A stretch of 64,000 nucleotides of DNA from Melastoma dodecandrum (lineage: Eukaryota > Streptophyta > Magnoliopsida > Myrtales > Melastomataceae): assembly GCA_029817715.1 (NCBI GenBank), contig JARUPY010000145.1:1-64000 (forward strand), written 5' to 3'. The stretch's first letter is position 1. Each line of letters starts with the position of its first letter. Under the pieces are notes generated by a model. The model was given only the letters and a program-made list of their open reading frames with translations. It did not search any database and was not told the origin of the DNA. Of this stretch, positions 24,080 through 35,559 are shown one piece after another. The position numbers and the translations under genes were made by a program.

Positions 24080-25440
24080 GTTAAGTCCTGCCACCAAATT
24101 TCTAAATATGATGCAGTCTTTAGTGGCGTAGGTAAAGGACCCATGCATTTGTCCAGAAGTTCTTCGACTTCTCTCTTATTAGTACATAGAAGTTATATGC
24201 CATGTCTTCAACTGAATTCATCCGTTTCCGTGCATAAATTCAAAGATTTCATTGGCCATTTCTTTGTCGATAGGAGTATTATCCTCTCGTCCGGTGTTTT
24301 TTGGGACTTTTAGCCCTGTAGTTCTTTTTGGTCAATCTATAACATTGTCAGGGGATGTCCTTTCACGTATTCCGTGACGTCGACTGTCAACAATGGGGTC
24401 GGCTTTATTGTCATCATTAGGTCCTGTGATCAAGGCTCCTCTTTCGCCTAAGTATTTTCCTTCAGCAAGTTTAAATACGAACGGTCTTTCCTGGCCAACT
24501 CATTCAATTCCCTAACGACTTCTTCTAACTTCTTTCTAAGTCAGAGAAGCGAGTTGCATCCTGGGCGATGGTTGGGGTGATGTGCGGTTGGAGTTTGGCT
24601 TCATATGTCGCAAAGTTTTGCCATCCTTGCATTGCCTACCGGTTTGCTAGCATTCTGTTTCATATGGGTGAGATCAAGCCAAGTCAAGACGGGGTCGGTA
24701 TTGGCAAATGCCAAGCGTTAAAACTACATCTGTATCTCTTCCCAATTTCGAATCGAATTTGGAGGTTAATTGACATACTTGTAAAGGCGGCTCCGATGAG
24801 AGAGCTTAAAAATAACCAGCGTTTCGCGCAAATGTCCATTAGTGGGAAGCTCTCTAATCCTGGGGAGTGAAACGAGCAATATACTCTGTTGGGGATAATG
24901 CCCTCCTCCTCCTGAGATCGGCATAAATTCATGGTACCCGATATCCTCTTGAGGAGAAAGAATAGTCTTTGTCGATATTCTCTGGGTAAGGAGCGCTGGC
25001 ATAGAGCTTACTTTGTTTGGATCGTTCGCTCTGGGATAACATGCTCGACAATAAATACCTTGCATGCATACTCCCTTATTCAGGGGATCAAGACCAACAG
25101 CAGCCCTCGGCATCATACCCCATCACCCCCTCCCTTGTACGGAGGTTGTGGTATATATTCAGGGATGACGGTTTTCCTCAAGGAAGCGAAGGTCATCGGC
25201 CTGTACAGGCTTGTTAAAGTTCTCCCTTCTACGGAACGATGGTTCATACATCGCACGATAGTTATGTTGTTCAACCGTCCCTTTTTCGTTATTGTTGATC
25301 ACGAGTGGAGGCTGAACTATTGCACGGCTCCTTTGAGTCCTTTGGGGGATATCTGTAGAGTACTGTCGATGCCAATTTTCTTCTTTCCTTTGGCTATTGA
25401 CACCCTGTGGACTTCCTTCTGCAGGAAGGATTAACCAACA
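24080..25440 (-). mobile_element. Ty3/gypsy gag fragment, degenerate
   Basis: Minus-strand readings, in order: VINNNEKGTVEQHNYRAMYE followed by RRENFNKPVQ near 25,300-25,200; a core retrotransposon gag phrase SSLIGAAFTSMSINLQ near 24,830-24,780 (family form FPSSLTGAAFTWYINLP); TYEAKLQPHITPTIAQDATR near 24,600-24,550; and FTYATKDCIIFRNLV near 24,120-24,080, like the segment before protease in such elements. Stops and frameshifts are frequent. No pol domains or paired LTRs were identified, so this is a truncated copy. Gag would form the particle coat. Confidence 0.65.
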
Positions 25441-26210
25441 GGGACAGTCTGTTTCGTACCTTCTGTTACCTAATTCTTTACCACGAATTATTTAATTAAT
25501 TCATCTGATTAATTAATATACTTCCGTATAATACATTTTATTAATTAATATGGTTGTTTTAAGTCAGCATTTTGATTACGATTTTATGTTCTTATGAATT
25601 GATCTACTCCCTTTAGGGGAAGGAAATCACAATATATATAGAAAGCTCTGATGCGAGGTTCTGCTGACTGAGTTGGAACTTCCATCGGTCATTGTTATTC
25701 ATTTCTCTTGATTTTAATTTTACGTCCAGAAATTCGTTAAGAATCATGGCAAATTACAACCCATCTGAATATATGACGTGTCCCACACGTGTCTTTATCC
25801 AGGAAAGGTCTGCCAACAACTTTTGGAATCAAAGATTATATGGGACGTACGGGCCTTATCTGTCTTAACCTTCTAGAAGCCCTATCCTCTTAAAGTCGGG
25901 AAACACAAATCATGACCAGATGACATGATTGATCTTTAAGTGATACGGAGGCATGTCTCCCAATGGGGGGAATGATTTATTTGGCTGATATTTTGTTTCC
26001 TTGTTTTGCAGAGAAACATCCGTCAGCCACTATACCTTTTGTAAATAATGTATTTCTATTTTGTTATATGATATGTATGATCTTTTATTAGATAGAATAG
26101 TGTAAGTTGATTTACGTGAGAGTGAGGATGCGGCTATTATAAGAGATCTGCGAGTTTTCGTTCTCTATGGGGTTGAGCTTTCCGGTTTGCAGAAGGCCGG
26201 TGCCCAGGAT
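25440..26210. other. AT-rich sequence next to the gypsy gag
   Basis: Probably belongs to the same retroelement (its LTR or leader), because it lies 5' of gag on the minus strand, but I could not define LTR ends. No genes were seen. Confidence 0.35.
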
Positions 26211-26216
26211 ACTAAA

Positions 26217-26610
26217 GCTAGACCGGACGTGAGTGAGGGTCGCGAAGACATCTAGCTGCACTGTGGCGTGGCGTGGGGACGCTGCATCAGGCTTAGGGAG
26301 ATAGTCGGGGTTTATACTGTGCGCATGGGCAGTGAGCAGAAGAAGGGTCCGCGTATGGAGGAATTCTGGTTTGAGGTACTAGTATCATTTGGTTTGGTAA
26401 TTGATTTGCTCGGGGTGTGTGCTGAATAGCAGGTGTCCATGATGTAAGCTTTTACCCGGGCGTGAGTGAGGTCGCGTAAGATCTGGCTGCACTGTTACAT
26501 TTCGGGACGTGCATCAGGCTTAGGAGAAAATCGGGGTGGAATACATGCCGGAGGCAGAGTAAGCAGAAAGAAGGGCCGCGTCTGGGATATTCACGGTGAG
26601 GCAATGACAT
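26217..26610. repeat. Imperfect direct repeat, about 150 bp
   Basis: Two copies, near 26,217-26,370 and 26,450-26,610, share gtgagtgagg..cgcg, atctagctgcactgt, gcatcaggcttag, gtgagcagaagaagggtccgcg and following text. They differ by many indels. Function unknown; possibly part of an LTR promoter region. Confidence 0.55.
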
Positions 26611-27060
26611 TTGAGTTTCTGCATAAGGAATGTACCTGCTGCAGGCTTTGGAGAAGCCCACACGGGTGTTGTTCTGCTTCTGGGAAGTCTTTGTGATGTG
26701 CTAAGCATCAGGGAAGCATTGGTGAGGAGCCAAGCAGGTTGTGGAAACGATGGAGGAAAATCCCACCGCTGGACAGGAGGGGCTTGTCTGCCTGCCATAG
26801 GGCCGCTACGTGCGTGCGTTGGAGCCGCCCACGTTCGACAGAACCCCCAACTACAGGTGGATTGTAGAGTTAGTCACTGTCTTCAGAGCAGCACTTAATC
26901 TAGGAGAGTTTACAGAGTTAGTCCCACAGATCTATGTGCATAACCCAAAAGGAGTTTACTGTGATCACAACCCACTGGGTGTTATGTGAGTATAAAAGCG
27001 AGAAGGGCCATCTATATAACCTTCTATAACTACAGAAGTGTATCCCGTAACTTCTGCTAG
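26610..27060. other. Possible LTR end with TATA-like site
   Basis: Contains gagtataaaagcgag near 26,990, followed by ccttctataactacagaag, a style seen in the LTRs further right. No matching partner LTR was found and no gene was recognised. Confidence 0.3.
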
Positions 27061-27149
27061 TATATCCATTGAGGGTCGGTGTTATTATTTTTAACAATCA
27101 CTACCGCAGTTGTCATCATCTTCAACACGGTGGCCGTGCCGAATTCCAT
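27060..27149 (-). pseudogene. DUF26 copy 4, 5' remnant only
   Basis: The minus strand starts at 27,149 with MEFGTATVLKMMTTAVVIV, a signal-peptide N-terminus matching the copy 2 subtype. The similarity then stops about 22 codons in, where unrelated sequence begins. Only the leader, promoter (TATA at 27,263-27,270) and upstream flank survive. It is a 3'-truncated copy whose mature domain is gone, probably by deletion or insertion at about 27,080. Confidence 0.6.
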
Positions 27150-27196
27150 CTCCGCTCGCTCCTTTCAGATGTGGCTGTCCCCGAATGTCCTTTCCA

Positions 27197-27220
27197 CCCC
27201 CCCCCCCCCCCCCCCCCCCA

Positions 27221-27249
<29 letters not shown>
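27197..27249. repeat. Poly-C tract in the leader of DUF26 copy 4
   Basis: Twenty-three C, one A, then twenty-nine C. It sits between the ATG (27,149) and the TATA box (27,263-27,270), so it would be a poly-G tract in the leader or core promoter on the coding strand. Overlapping proline- and glycine-rich readings here are artefacts of the run. Confidence 0.9.
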
Positions 27250-27252
<3 letters not shown>

Positions 27253-27262
27253 ATATAACCAC

Positions 27263-27270
27263 TATGTATA
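27263..27270 (-). promoter_or_regulatory. TATA box of DUF26 copy 4
   Basis: Minus-strand TATACATA. The poly-C tract has pushed it to 114 bp from the ATG, against about 45-52 bp elsewhere. Confidence 0.45.
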
Positions 27271-27479
27271 GTGCCCGGACCTTTAGCTCGTTTACGCTCG
27301 GTACCTTCGCTATTTTCGTCGCTTCTATTCTGCCGGATGAATTACTTTCCGTGGATCTATCTTGTTCCCCAACACAATGCATGATGACTAATGAATTTAC
27401 CTCTTTTCCCATCATTCTCCCGTCAACTCGTGACTTGGACTTCATCTTGATGAAACAACAAAGAATTGTTATTACATAA

Positions 27480-27900
27480 AGAAAAACGCTTTATAAACAA
27501 TGTTGTGATTCAAATGGGTTGTTAATCCAATGGATAATATTATGTTAACACTCTTAGCTAATTCCTGAAGAACATGCTTGAAAAATAAGAGTGAAACATG
27601 GGAGTCATGTTTGTCGGTAATAACAGTAGCCACGAATCCGTTTCAACAAACGGCGGGCATTAGGGACTGCGTGATCCGCGTCCGCCTTCCATGTCAGAAA
27701 ATTCGAGGCGGCAACCCACTTTTGAAAAGGAAAACACCTTGTTTCGCAACTCCATATTTGTGACCATTGAGCGAATGTAACGTGTGATGGGAGTGTTGAA
27801 GTGAGGGGTGGGGGTGGGAAAAGATGTAGCGTACAGTATGATGCGATTCACATTATTGAAAGCACGAAAATAAAGCTTGTGAAAGGCTCGGGTGGTATTG
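27480..27900. other. Spacer, nothing recognised
   Basis: No recognisable coding phrase or element ends. A G-rich patch near 27,805-27,820. Confidence 0.35.
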
Positions 27901-28792
27901 ATAACCAGCTCCTATAACGATGTATGCTCCATGAGATATCCATAGACGCTTGTCTAGTCCACCAAGCCAGGGCCTGCCGCCAATCGGATGGTCCTTCCAA
28001 ATGCGGGAGACTGTTCAACCGGATACCCTTTCTTTACCCCCAACTCTTCGGTGCTAAAAAACCACGAACCAATCATTTACTAATTCATTCTCGTCTTCTA
28101 AATGGGGTTACATGACCACACTGGATTCGTAACAAAGCATATTTTAAGCGACGCGAACGTAATCAATGGGCTCCTGGGGAGTGAATTCGAAGAGCGGCCC
28201 CTACAAGGTTTCGACATGTCAGGGAATGTATAGTCGCCACATCTCAGGGTCCAATCAAATTCCGGCTGTTCGGCTCGCCTTTCCTTCATATTTACCCACA
28301 GATGGAGAAGGTGATAAGAGTTGGTCCGCAAACCATAACCAATGAAGGAGTAGAGAGTAATTTAATTGGCCATTAGTTCGTATGAAATGCTCGATTTTAT
28401 TCGAACTGAATTATGTTGGAACCGTAACTTTAAGTCGTGTTATGTGGAAGAAATTGAAATGGGAGTAGAAAACTTGGGAATTAAGCAGCCTCTGAAATCT
28501 CTACGAAACACGGGCATTAGAAAGTGCGATCTGTGTTCGTTTCTCATCAGTTCGTGGCAATCCGGGCTTTTGCGCGACAAACGTCTTGTGTGCTTGGAAG
28601 AAGCCCTTGTCATTGGTATACTGAGTGATCGCCAACACATTATCATGTCCATTATCATAGTGTAGGGATTATTAAAGTGAGGGAAGATGGGACGATGTGC
28701 AACTGCAAACTCACATTATTGAAAAATTCTCGGGGCATTGAAACGCGCCACGGACGAATGTTTAATGAGATATTTACTTCGACGGACTTGAT
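27900..28792. repeat. Conserved 3' flank of DUF26 copy 5
   Basis: Aligns closely with 38,930-39,687 downstream of copy 9 (shared text includes cgacgcgaacgtaatcaatgg, gacatgtcagggaatgtata and tcggctcgcctttccttcat). Copies 5 and 9 therefore arose by duplication of a long unit. This copy carries several extra bases relative to the other. Confidence 0.65.
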
Positions 28793-29237
28793 TTAGTTCC
28801 TCGGCCACGGCCTCCCAAAGAAGTCGGTCTGTTACTCCACATGGAGGGCACAGTCCACCAGCTCCATATAAGCTTTGGTTGGGATGCCGCATTGCTGATA
28901 GATTTTTATGTCACAGGCGGCCATGCACATTCGGCAGTTCTACTGCTGTACTCATCGATCAACAAACGTCCGTGGGCGGTTATAGACCACGTCAGTGCCT
29001 ATCCTATGCGAGGTGTAGTAACGGGAAATCGTCTCCGGGTGTGCATCTGATAGACAGCGAACTGCTTCTGATGTCGTTGGCTCTCTGGTTTCTTCAAGTT
29101 AAATATCATGGAATCCGTAGGAAGATCTATTGTCAATAACGGGTAATTCGCAATGCAACTCGTGCGTCCCCAAAGGAATGAGGCAGCTCCAACAAAAGCT
29201 ACTGTCATCTTCAACATCATCGAGCCGGAGATTCCAT
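28793..29237 (-). pseudogene. DUF26 copy 5, frameshifted
   Basis: The ATG at 29,237 is present, but extra bases in codons 2-4 shift the frame and bring in an early stop. Beyond that the minus strand reads MMLKMTVAFVGAASF, closest to copy 9. Further indels break the mature domain. The C-terminus reads PWPRN before the stop at 28,793. The TATA position is altered (plus strand TCAAATAA instead of TATAAATA near 29,285), while the W-box at 29,355-29,360 is kept. It is probably inactive. Confidence 0.75.
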
Positions 29238-29354
29238 TCTCGCCCTTTTGGTGTGGCTTCTCCTCAGAACATCTTTATCCCCTTTCAAATAATGCCATTC
29301 TCTTAATCACTGTTTCTTGGGAAAACATCTTCGCACGTCCTCGTCCCTTCTGAT

Positions 29355-29360
29355 TTGACC
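29355..29360 (+). promoter_or_regulatory. W-box upstream of DUF26 copy 5
   Basis: TTGACC, the WRKY-factor core, about 120 bp before the ATG in the same context (tctgatTTGACCgtaagaac) as in copies 7, 10, 11 and 12. Confidence 0.45.
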
Positions 29361-29399
29361 GTAAGAACTGCACTTCCGATGGAAACTCCTCCTTTTGCA

Positions 29400-30470
29400 A
29401 ATACACGTTAACCAATGTGTCTTGTCTAAACTTTATTACTTTTTTCCATCCCAAACCCCCTCCGCATCGTTTACCTCCATCGAACCCGACCCCAGCCACA
29501 CCTCGGCGACCACCCTCACGTACCGCTCTCAGCCATGGATCAGCCTCTACAGTCGGCCGACCACCTCCAATACATGACAAAATGGAAGTTTTTGGGATAA
29601 AAAATTTTGAGACTTTTTGTAAGGAAAAAACAAGAAACTTTCAATATAGAATATCTGATAAAGAAAACTTTTATCATGTTTATCACGTGGTAAACTCGGT
29701 TCCTACAATCGGCTATTTCGACCGAACATTAATCGTATTTCATTCGTTCCGAAGTCCAAATTCAATCTTTGTGTTTATCGGTTTTCTTTGACTCCTTACT
29801 ATTTGTGCGTGGTTTCTCCAGTCTTAGAATGTGTTCGTTCATACTCGTTTGGTTGGTCCAGTGTTGTGTCGCTTCATCTCTAAACTTCCTCTTGTTCCAA
29901 AATTACGATACTGCTTATTACAAAACTAACTGAAATACGAAATTTATAGTTAAGTTTAATACTAATACAAGCTATAAAAATAAAGTTTATGAATCAACAA
30001 TTCAACAACAGTCAATAAAAACCATCACAGATTGAATATAAAAGGAACTCCAAAAAAAAAAAATTAAATGGGTAAGAGACACAAATTAGTATTTTTTGAA
30101 TATAAATTTAAAAGTATTCAAAATTTAAAGTAAGACCAATTATTCTCAAACCGAGGTTTCGGCCCATCCCCCTCCTCCTACGCCCACGCTCCTATATTTT
30201 CCCACGCGGGTTCGTCGCGATTCTGTTCTTATTCTGTTTCTACTGCTGCTTTTTTCAAAAAAAAATAAAAAACATTCCCCACGAAGAATATTTTGTAAAA
30301 ATAGATGGTTATTTTTTAACGTTTGTCAAATTCTTGTTTTACGTTTCGGAATTAATAACTTCGATTTTTGCTTAAAAAATTGGAATTGTCGGACTTCTGA
30401 TTTTTTATTTTTCCTTCTCAAAGAAATCGAAATTGATTTATCGCATATTCTCAATTTTCGCTCGATAAAT
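29400..30470. repeat. Upstream flank of copy 5, AT-rich
   Basis: The first 200 bases align with 40,340-40,530 and 49,070-49,230 (text such as gccgaccacctcc). Beyond 29,640 the sequence is AT-rich with no recognised gene. Confidence 0.45.
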
Positions 30471-30479
30471 AGGTGGAAT

Positions 30480-31100
30480 GTTGCTATTGTTGATGGCAGT
30501 AGCTGAATCTGTGGTTTGGGTGCTTGTTGTTTGTCGTGCTTGGTGCTGTTGAGGAGACCATATGCCTCACTGGAAGAGCTTCTCCCGAGGGACCTGCAAT
30601 CTGTTGAAGTTAGGTGTGGCTTGTGATAGGAATAAAGGCCTATTGTGGCCATATGTTGCTGGATACGGGGTGGCTGTAGTTGAGATGAGCTTGAGATGAA
30701 TTGCTGGGAATCACAGGAAGAAGTCTGTTCATTTGAGGATCATCAGGACAGGGTGATGGGTTGCAGAGAAGTCCGGAGAGAATAATGAAGACAATGTCGA
30801 GAGGAAAGAGGAGGTTATTCTGTCATAGACAGAGGAAGAAGTGAAGTGAGAGATGCCGAGGTAATGAATGGAGGTCAGAGAGCGGCATCCGACGGGTGGT
30901 TGGGTGCAGTGAAAGTGGAAGAGGGCCCCGATTTTTGGAAAAAATATTTTCCAGAAGCCTGTCCTAGTCGGACATAATAATAATAACTCCACGACGTAAA
31001 ATGCGGATGTGTGGCTCTCATCTGGCAGTATGTTACCCCTGACCCTAGAAATAAGGTATCATCGAGCAGTGTATCTTGACACATACAATGGTTGACAATG
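30480..31100. repeat. Mosaic of duplicated flank segments
   Basis: 30,480-30,720 aligns with 35,150-35,420 (markers gttgatggcagtagc and gtgctgttgaggagaccatat). 30,760-30,960 aligns with 57,420-57,590 (gagaataatgaagac, acagaggaagaag, ggtcagagagcggc). 31,040-31,190 aligns with 55,870-56,010. The junctions show how pieces of different array units have been recombined. Confidence 0.55.
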
Positions 31101-31439
31101 GAGGTCTTCAACCCCTAAAACAACGAACCGAACTAAGTTGATCTTCCATGGGGAATGAATCGAAGAGACCCGTATCGATCGCGAAATATCATGGAAGTGT
31201 ATAAGCAGGTTCGTCGGTCAGAGTGAAATGCCCATGAAACTTAACACGTTTGACAATAATCAAAATCATCTGTTATTATTATTCAAACGGAATGTAACAA
31301 TGAGATGGAGTAATATGAGGGCGAAGGGACAATATGCTGAATACACTGCAACTCCAATTGATTGAAAAAAAACGACACGAGAAGTCTAGGACAAGCTCGC
31401 GACCCGGATCGATGTTTCATGGGATATACTTCGACAGCT

Positions 31440-31889
31440 TGATTAGTTTGACTCGGCCACGGCCCTCCAAAAGATTTGGTCTGTTCGTCCACACGAGGAA
31501 GCAGGTCAACCAGCTCTATAGCAGCTGTGGTTGGGATAGCCGCAACGCTGGTAGAGTTTTCACGTCACATGCCTCCAAGCAAATACTACATTCCTGTGCT
31601 GAATTCCTCGATCGACAGCGTCCATGTGCATAGGCGATGTCGCGGTTTACTCTATGTGAGGTGTGGTATCGGAATTGCATCCGTGGCACACGCCGTATAA
31701 CCCGGGGAACTGCCCTATTGAGGGCTCTCTGATAGTCGCCAAGTAAATCATGGAATCCCTGGCAAAATCGGGACCTAGTACGGACATCCACGACGCAACC
31801 CGCGGGATCCAAAAGGAGAGAGGCAGCTACAACCAAAGCAACCATCGCAGTCCTCATTTGCATCCCTCCCTCATTGCCGGAAATCCCAT
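31440..31889 (-). pseudogene. DUF26 copy 6, two frameshifts
   Basis: The ancestral ATG at 31,889 is followed within 12 codons by a stop. A second in-frame start at 31,863 gives an open product of 115 codons with a good signal peptide (MVALVVAASLLLDPAGC), the domain start VVDVRTRSRFCQGFHDLLGD, and CRSRNSAQECSIC at the C-X8-C-X2-C motif. One extra base near 31,553 then shifts the frame and removes the last two cysteines and the GGPWPS tail, which is readable in another frame. If that base is an error, the protein would be nearly complete. The TATA box is weakened (31,935-31,942). Confidence 0.78.
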
Positions 31890-31934
31890 CTCGCCCGTTC
31901 GGTTGTGGCTTCGCCTCGCATTCTTAATTCCCCT

Positions 31935-31942
31935 TATATCTA
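31935..31942 (-). promoter_or_regulatory. Altered TATA box of DUF26 copy 6
   Basis: Minus-strand TAGATATA in place of TATTTATA, at the conserved spacing. The upstream W-box position reads CTGACC (near 32,024) rather than TTGACC. Confidence 0.4.
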
Positions 31943-32199
31943 GTGCCCATCTCTTTCAATTGTTGCTTGAGTAACTATCATCGCTCATCATCGCTTACAA
32001 ATAGTGCCCCATCGCCTTCTGAGCTGACCGTAAGAAACTACATTTCCGAGGAAAAACCCTTTCTTTGCAAACATCACATTGTAACAAGGTCTTTGTCAGC
32101 TATCACGACAACGCCTAGGTCTTGCGCTAACTATTTCGGCCGAATTCCTCTCGCTCTAAAATCGTCACGTGATTAATTTTCGCGACCTTTTAAACGAAA

Positions 32200-33630
32200 A
32201 GTGATCAGATTTTAATGGGCACTATTTAATCTAATTATTCAAACATCAGTCGGCTTGATTTTTTAGCCCTAATCGAAGGTTAATTGTACACGCTACCCCA
32301 GCCTATCACGCACGTTGCGGTTCGGACGACCCGAGGATCCGGGCCCGCTCCCCTCAAGGGGTATCAATGGCGTCGCGGACCTCGAGTGTTAGACGCAACG
32401 GAAGGGAATTGGGTTGGGGCCCTCCCTTGAATTTCCAAAGGGGCTGCAGGGAATTGCGCCCTCCTTGAAGGTGACAGGTGAATATATTACGTTAAAGGAT
32501 CATTTGGGAGCTTTTAGGAGTACGCTCAATGAGCGGCTCGCAGTCACTGTTCTCTCATTCCAAAATGGGACTCCCTGTTAAAAATGGATGTTGCTTAAAC
32601 ATAGGTAAACTATACTGGAGTCGCCTACACACTTAAGTTTGAAAGAATAGTTTAAGTCAGGATAATATATCATTAATAAAGAATTCGCTGGTGAATTTCC
32701 TATTTTACTAACTTCTTACATGTTTGCTCCAAAAGATTTGTTTTTTTTACTTTTGTTTTATACGTTAGCATTGGAGCCGATCCGGGGAGTTGGGCTTGAC
32801 TCGTATCAATGTTTACTAGTAGTTGGACAGGATCGGGCTTCAAACCCGAAATCATGTTTTGTTTAGTTAAAATCATCTACAACATTGATAACATATAATT
32901 TGAAAGGCCTAAAAACTATGGCATGACATACCATACTCATCAATTCTTTAGATAAAAGGGACAGGGAAGGGCGTGGTGTCTCGCGAGCTCATACACTTGG
33001 GCTCGCAGTCCATTTAAGGCTGGATTTAATAAATAATTTGGGGGAGGCTCGCACCTCTCCTTTATACCATTAGATCGATGATTGAAGCCGTTTTTTTGAT
33101 TATCTTGACATCGCGACTTTTACACACATGGAAATGATCACATGCAATTCTGATACGTGCATCCTTTTGAGTAATCTTCAAAATTTGATTTGTGAGGTCA
33201 GATCCTTCCAAAGTCGCATGCTCAGTGTTATATGCCAATAACATAAAATAACATAGCGTGAAAGTAGAATGTTTCAAGAAAATGGGAGGGAGCAATTCAA
33301 TACAATTCAATTCAATTTTCTCACATTTCAACAAGGACAATGAATATTGTGAGAAAAATCATAACATTTTCATATGCTCTATCCCAAAAAAATTCATTAA
33401 AATTTTACCAAGGATCAAAATACTTAATGTAGTTTTCGCATGCGCAAGTTTCTAGGAAAACAAGCATGCAGGTTTGGATGTCATATGATAAGAATGTATT
33501 CGGGGTCAGGACCTTGGCACAAACACTGTTGTTGTTTATAATGATAAACCACAAATCCGAGAAAGGCTTTTGTTGTTGGCATTTGGGCAATATTTTCCAT
33601 TGACATATACACATTAGCTTTTGTCGCGCT
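32200..33630. other. Spacer, possible retroelement debris
   Basis: GC-rich island at 32,290-32,480 in AT-rich surroundings. It includes ggagtcgcc near 32,616, a text often found at gypsy primer-binding regions, but no LTR or domain could be defined. The readings near 33,060-33,340 are unrecognised. Confidence 0.3.
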
Positions 33631-33860
33631 TGCCTGCCGGAGCTTGATACTGGTTAAAGAGGTCTTATTTAGTGAATGTAACGGACTCTATTCATTCTAT
33701 TCATCTTTGAAGTTGTGAATGTCGATTTTCGGAGTATGTGGAGTTGATTATCAAAGCCAGCATATCCATGTTATTAATATAGAGCATGAAACCAATTCAA
33801 GTAGAGTCCAGAAAAAATATTATCTTTGGACCTTTGCTTTGAAATGAATACTGAAGGTTA
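33630..33860. repeat. Upstream-flank piece of the copy 8/11 type
   Basis: Aligns with 37,455-37,640, 55,095-55,260 and 57,890-58,070 (marker cttttgtcgcgcttgcctg). It carries several extra bases relative to the others. Confidence 0.5.
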
Positions 33861-34414
33861 AGGTATGGTTGTGAGTGTAATTCGAATCCAGTGGTTGGCA
33901 CTGATCTGGGCATGAACTCCAGACTCATGTCAATATTATACGGGCATTGGACCCGCATTCGGGCCTTGTTTGGGTTCATGTGTATTTGGCAAACAGGCAT
34001 GCTGACGATGATAAATCTTGTAAAAAGCCTATATGCCTGCGCATCAACACATTGAATTGGGTGTAGAAACAATTGGGATTAAGGAACCCCCCAATCTCTA
34101 CGAAATGAGGGCACCATAGAAAGTGGGATCTGTGTTCGGCTACTCATCAGGTCGTGGCAATCCTGGCCTTTCTGCCGTGACATACGTCTTTGTGTGCACC
34201 GGTAAAGTGAAAGCCATTGTATTGTACCTTGTATTGTATACAGACACAACCACATTATCATGTCCACTCATCTATAGTGAGGGATGAGATTAAAAGGTGA
34301 GGGAAATGTACGGAGGTTGCAACTTGCAACTCATACCATTATTTGAAAAAAGCTCGGGGCATTGAAACGGGCCACGGGACGATGTTTCTTGAGATATACT
34401 TTGACGAACTTGAT
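33860..34414. other. Spacer and 3' flank of DUF26 copy 7
   Basis: 33,860-34,070 is unrecognised. 34,080-34,414 is the conserved 3' flank seen after other copies, rich in extra bases compared with 39,310-39,687. Confidence 0.5.
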
Positions 34415-34905
34415 TAGTTCCTTGGTCCCTTGGCCCTCCAAAGATCGGTCTGTTACTCCACGATGTAGGGCACAACAGGTCCACCAGCTCCATATAAAGC
34501 CTGTGGTTGGGGAAGCCGCATTGCTCCCCCCCGATTAAATTTTTATGTCACAGGCGGCTATCACGACATTCCAGCCAGTCTACACGGCTGAAATCGTCGG
34601 TATCGGCAAACGTCTGTGGGCGTTTAGACCACGTCAGTGCCAATCCGATGCGAAGGTGTAGTAATGGAAATATCGTCTCCGGTGTGCGTCTCATAGCCCG
34701 GCATACTGATATCTCAAACGGCTCACTCTGGTACCTCTTTACCAGTTAAATCATGGAATTCCGCTAGCAAGTATCATATTGCGAAATAAGGGTCTTATTC
34801 AGCAATGCACAAACTACGTGCTACTCCCAATATAAGGAATGAGGCAAGCATACAACAAATAGCACACTGTCATTATTCAACATCATCACGAGCCGGATTC
34901 ACCAA
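34414..34905 (-). pseudogene. DUF26 copy 7, heavily frameshifted
   Basis: The DNA aligns over its length with copies 5 and 9, but with many extra bases. The ATG is replaced (ATTGG near 34,905). No frame covers more than a short part. Fragments equivalent to the cysteine motif and the GGP tail can be followed in different frames. The TATA box (34,955-34,962) and W-box (35,029-35,034) are intact, so the promoter is better kept than the gene. That is odd for a pseudogene and fits an insertion-prone read. Confidence 0.7.
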
Positions 34906-34954
34906 TTCTCGCTCTTTTTGTTGTGGGTTTCTCCTCGTACATCTTTGGTCCCCT

Positions 34955-34962
34955 TATAAATA
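34955..34962 (-). promoter_or_regulatory. TATA box of DUF26 copy 7
   Basis: Minus-strand TATTTATA, about 50 bp from the ancestral start. Confidence 0.55.
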
Positions 34963-35028
34963 ATGCCCATCTCGTTAAGATTGTTACTTGGAAACACATC
35001 TATCGCACATCCTCGTCACCTTCTGTAT

Positions 35029-35034
35029 TTGACC
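35029..35034 (+). promoter_or_regulatory. W-box upstream of DUF26 copy 7
   Basis: TTGACC in the conserved context shared with copies 5, 10, 11 and 12. Confidence 0.4.
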
Positions 35035-35146
35035 GTAAGAACTGCAACTTCTGATTTTGATTGCGACCCGCTGTCATTTGTATGCATGCTCACGGGATGG
35101 AGGTTCTGGGTGGTCGACCTCGCTCCTTGTGCAGATTGAGTAAAGT

Positions 35147-35557
35147 GTGAGGTTGCTATTGTGGATGGCAGTAGCCGAAATCTATGGGTTTGGGTTGCTT
35201 GTTGTTGTCGTGCTTGGTGCTGTGTTGAGGAGACCATATTCCTTCACTCGGAGCTTCCCGAGGGGAACCTGGCATCTGTTGAAGTTAGGTAGTGGCTGTG
35301 GAAGGGGGAATGGCCTATGCGGCCATCTGATTGCTGGAGTGGGTTTGGTTGTAGTTGACAAGGTGAGAGCTTGCGATGAATTGCATGGAATTCACAGGGA
35401 GAAGTCTGATTCATTTGAGGAACATCACGGACAGGGGACTGGTCGTTACGGGAACATTCCAAATTTCGAGAAAGCTTCCTCTGCTACTGTGCTTTGCTCG
35501 GGGAAGTTGACATTATGGTGGTGGGGTCAGACTTTGTTGTTCCAGGTCGCGACCTAG
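35147..35557 (+). other. Open reading of unknown identity in a duplicated insert
   Basis: An open reading of 136 codons with a hydrophobic start (FGLLVVVVLGAVL) and charged downstream sequence. The DNA of its first part recurs at 30,480-30,720, so it belongs to a mobile or duplicated segment. The second copy does not keep the frame open, which argues against a conserved gene. No family recognised. Confidence 0.25.
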
Positions 35558-35559
35558 CC

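Noticed and set aside
27069..27479. Readings with long poly-proline or poly-glycine stretches
   Set aside because: Caused by the poly-C tract; the surrounding sequence is the leader and promoter of DUF26 copy 4.
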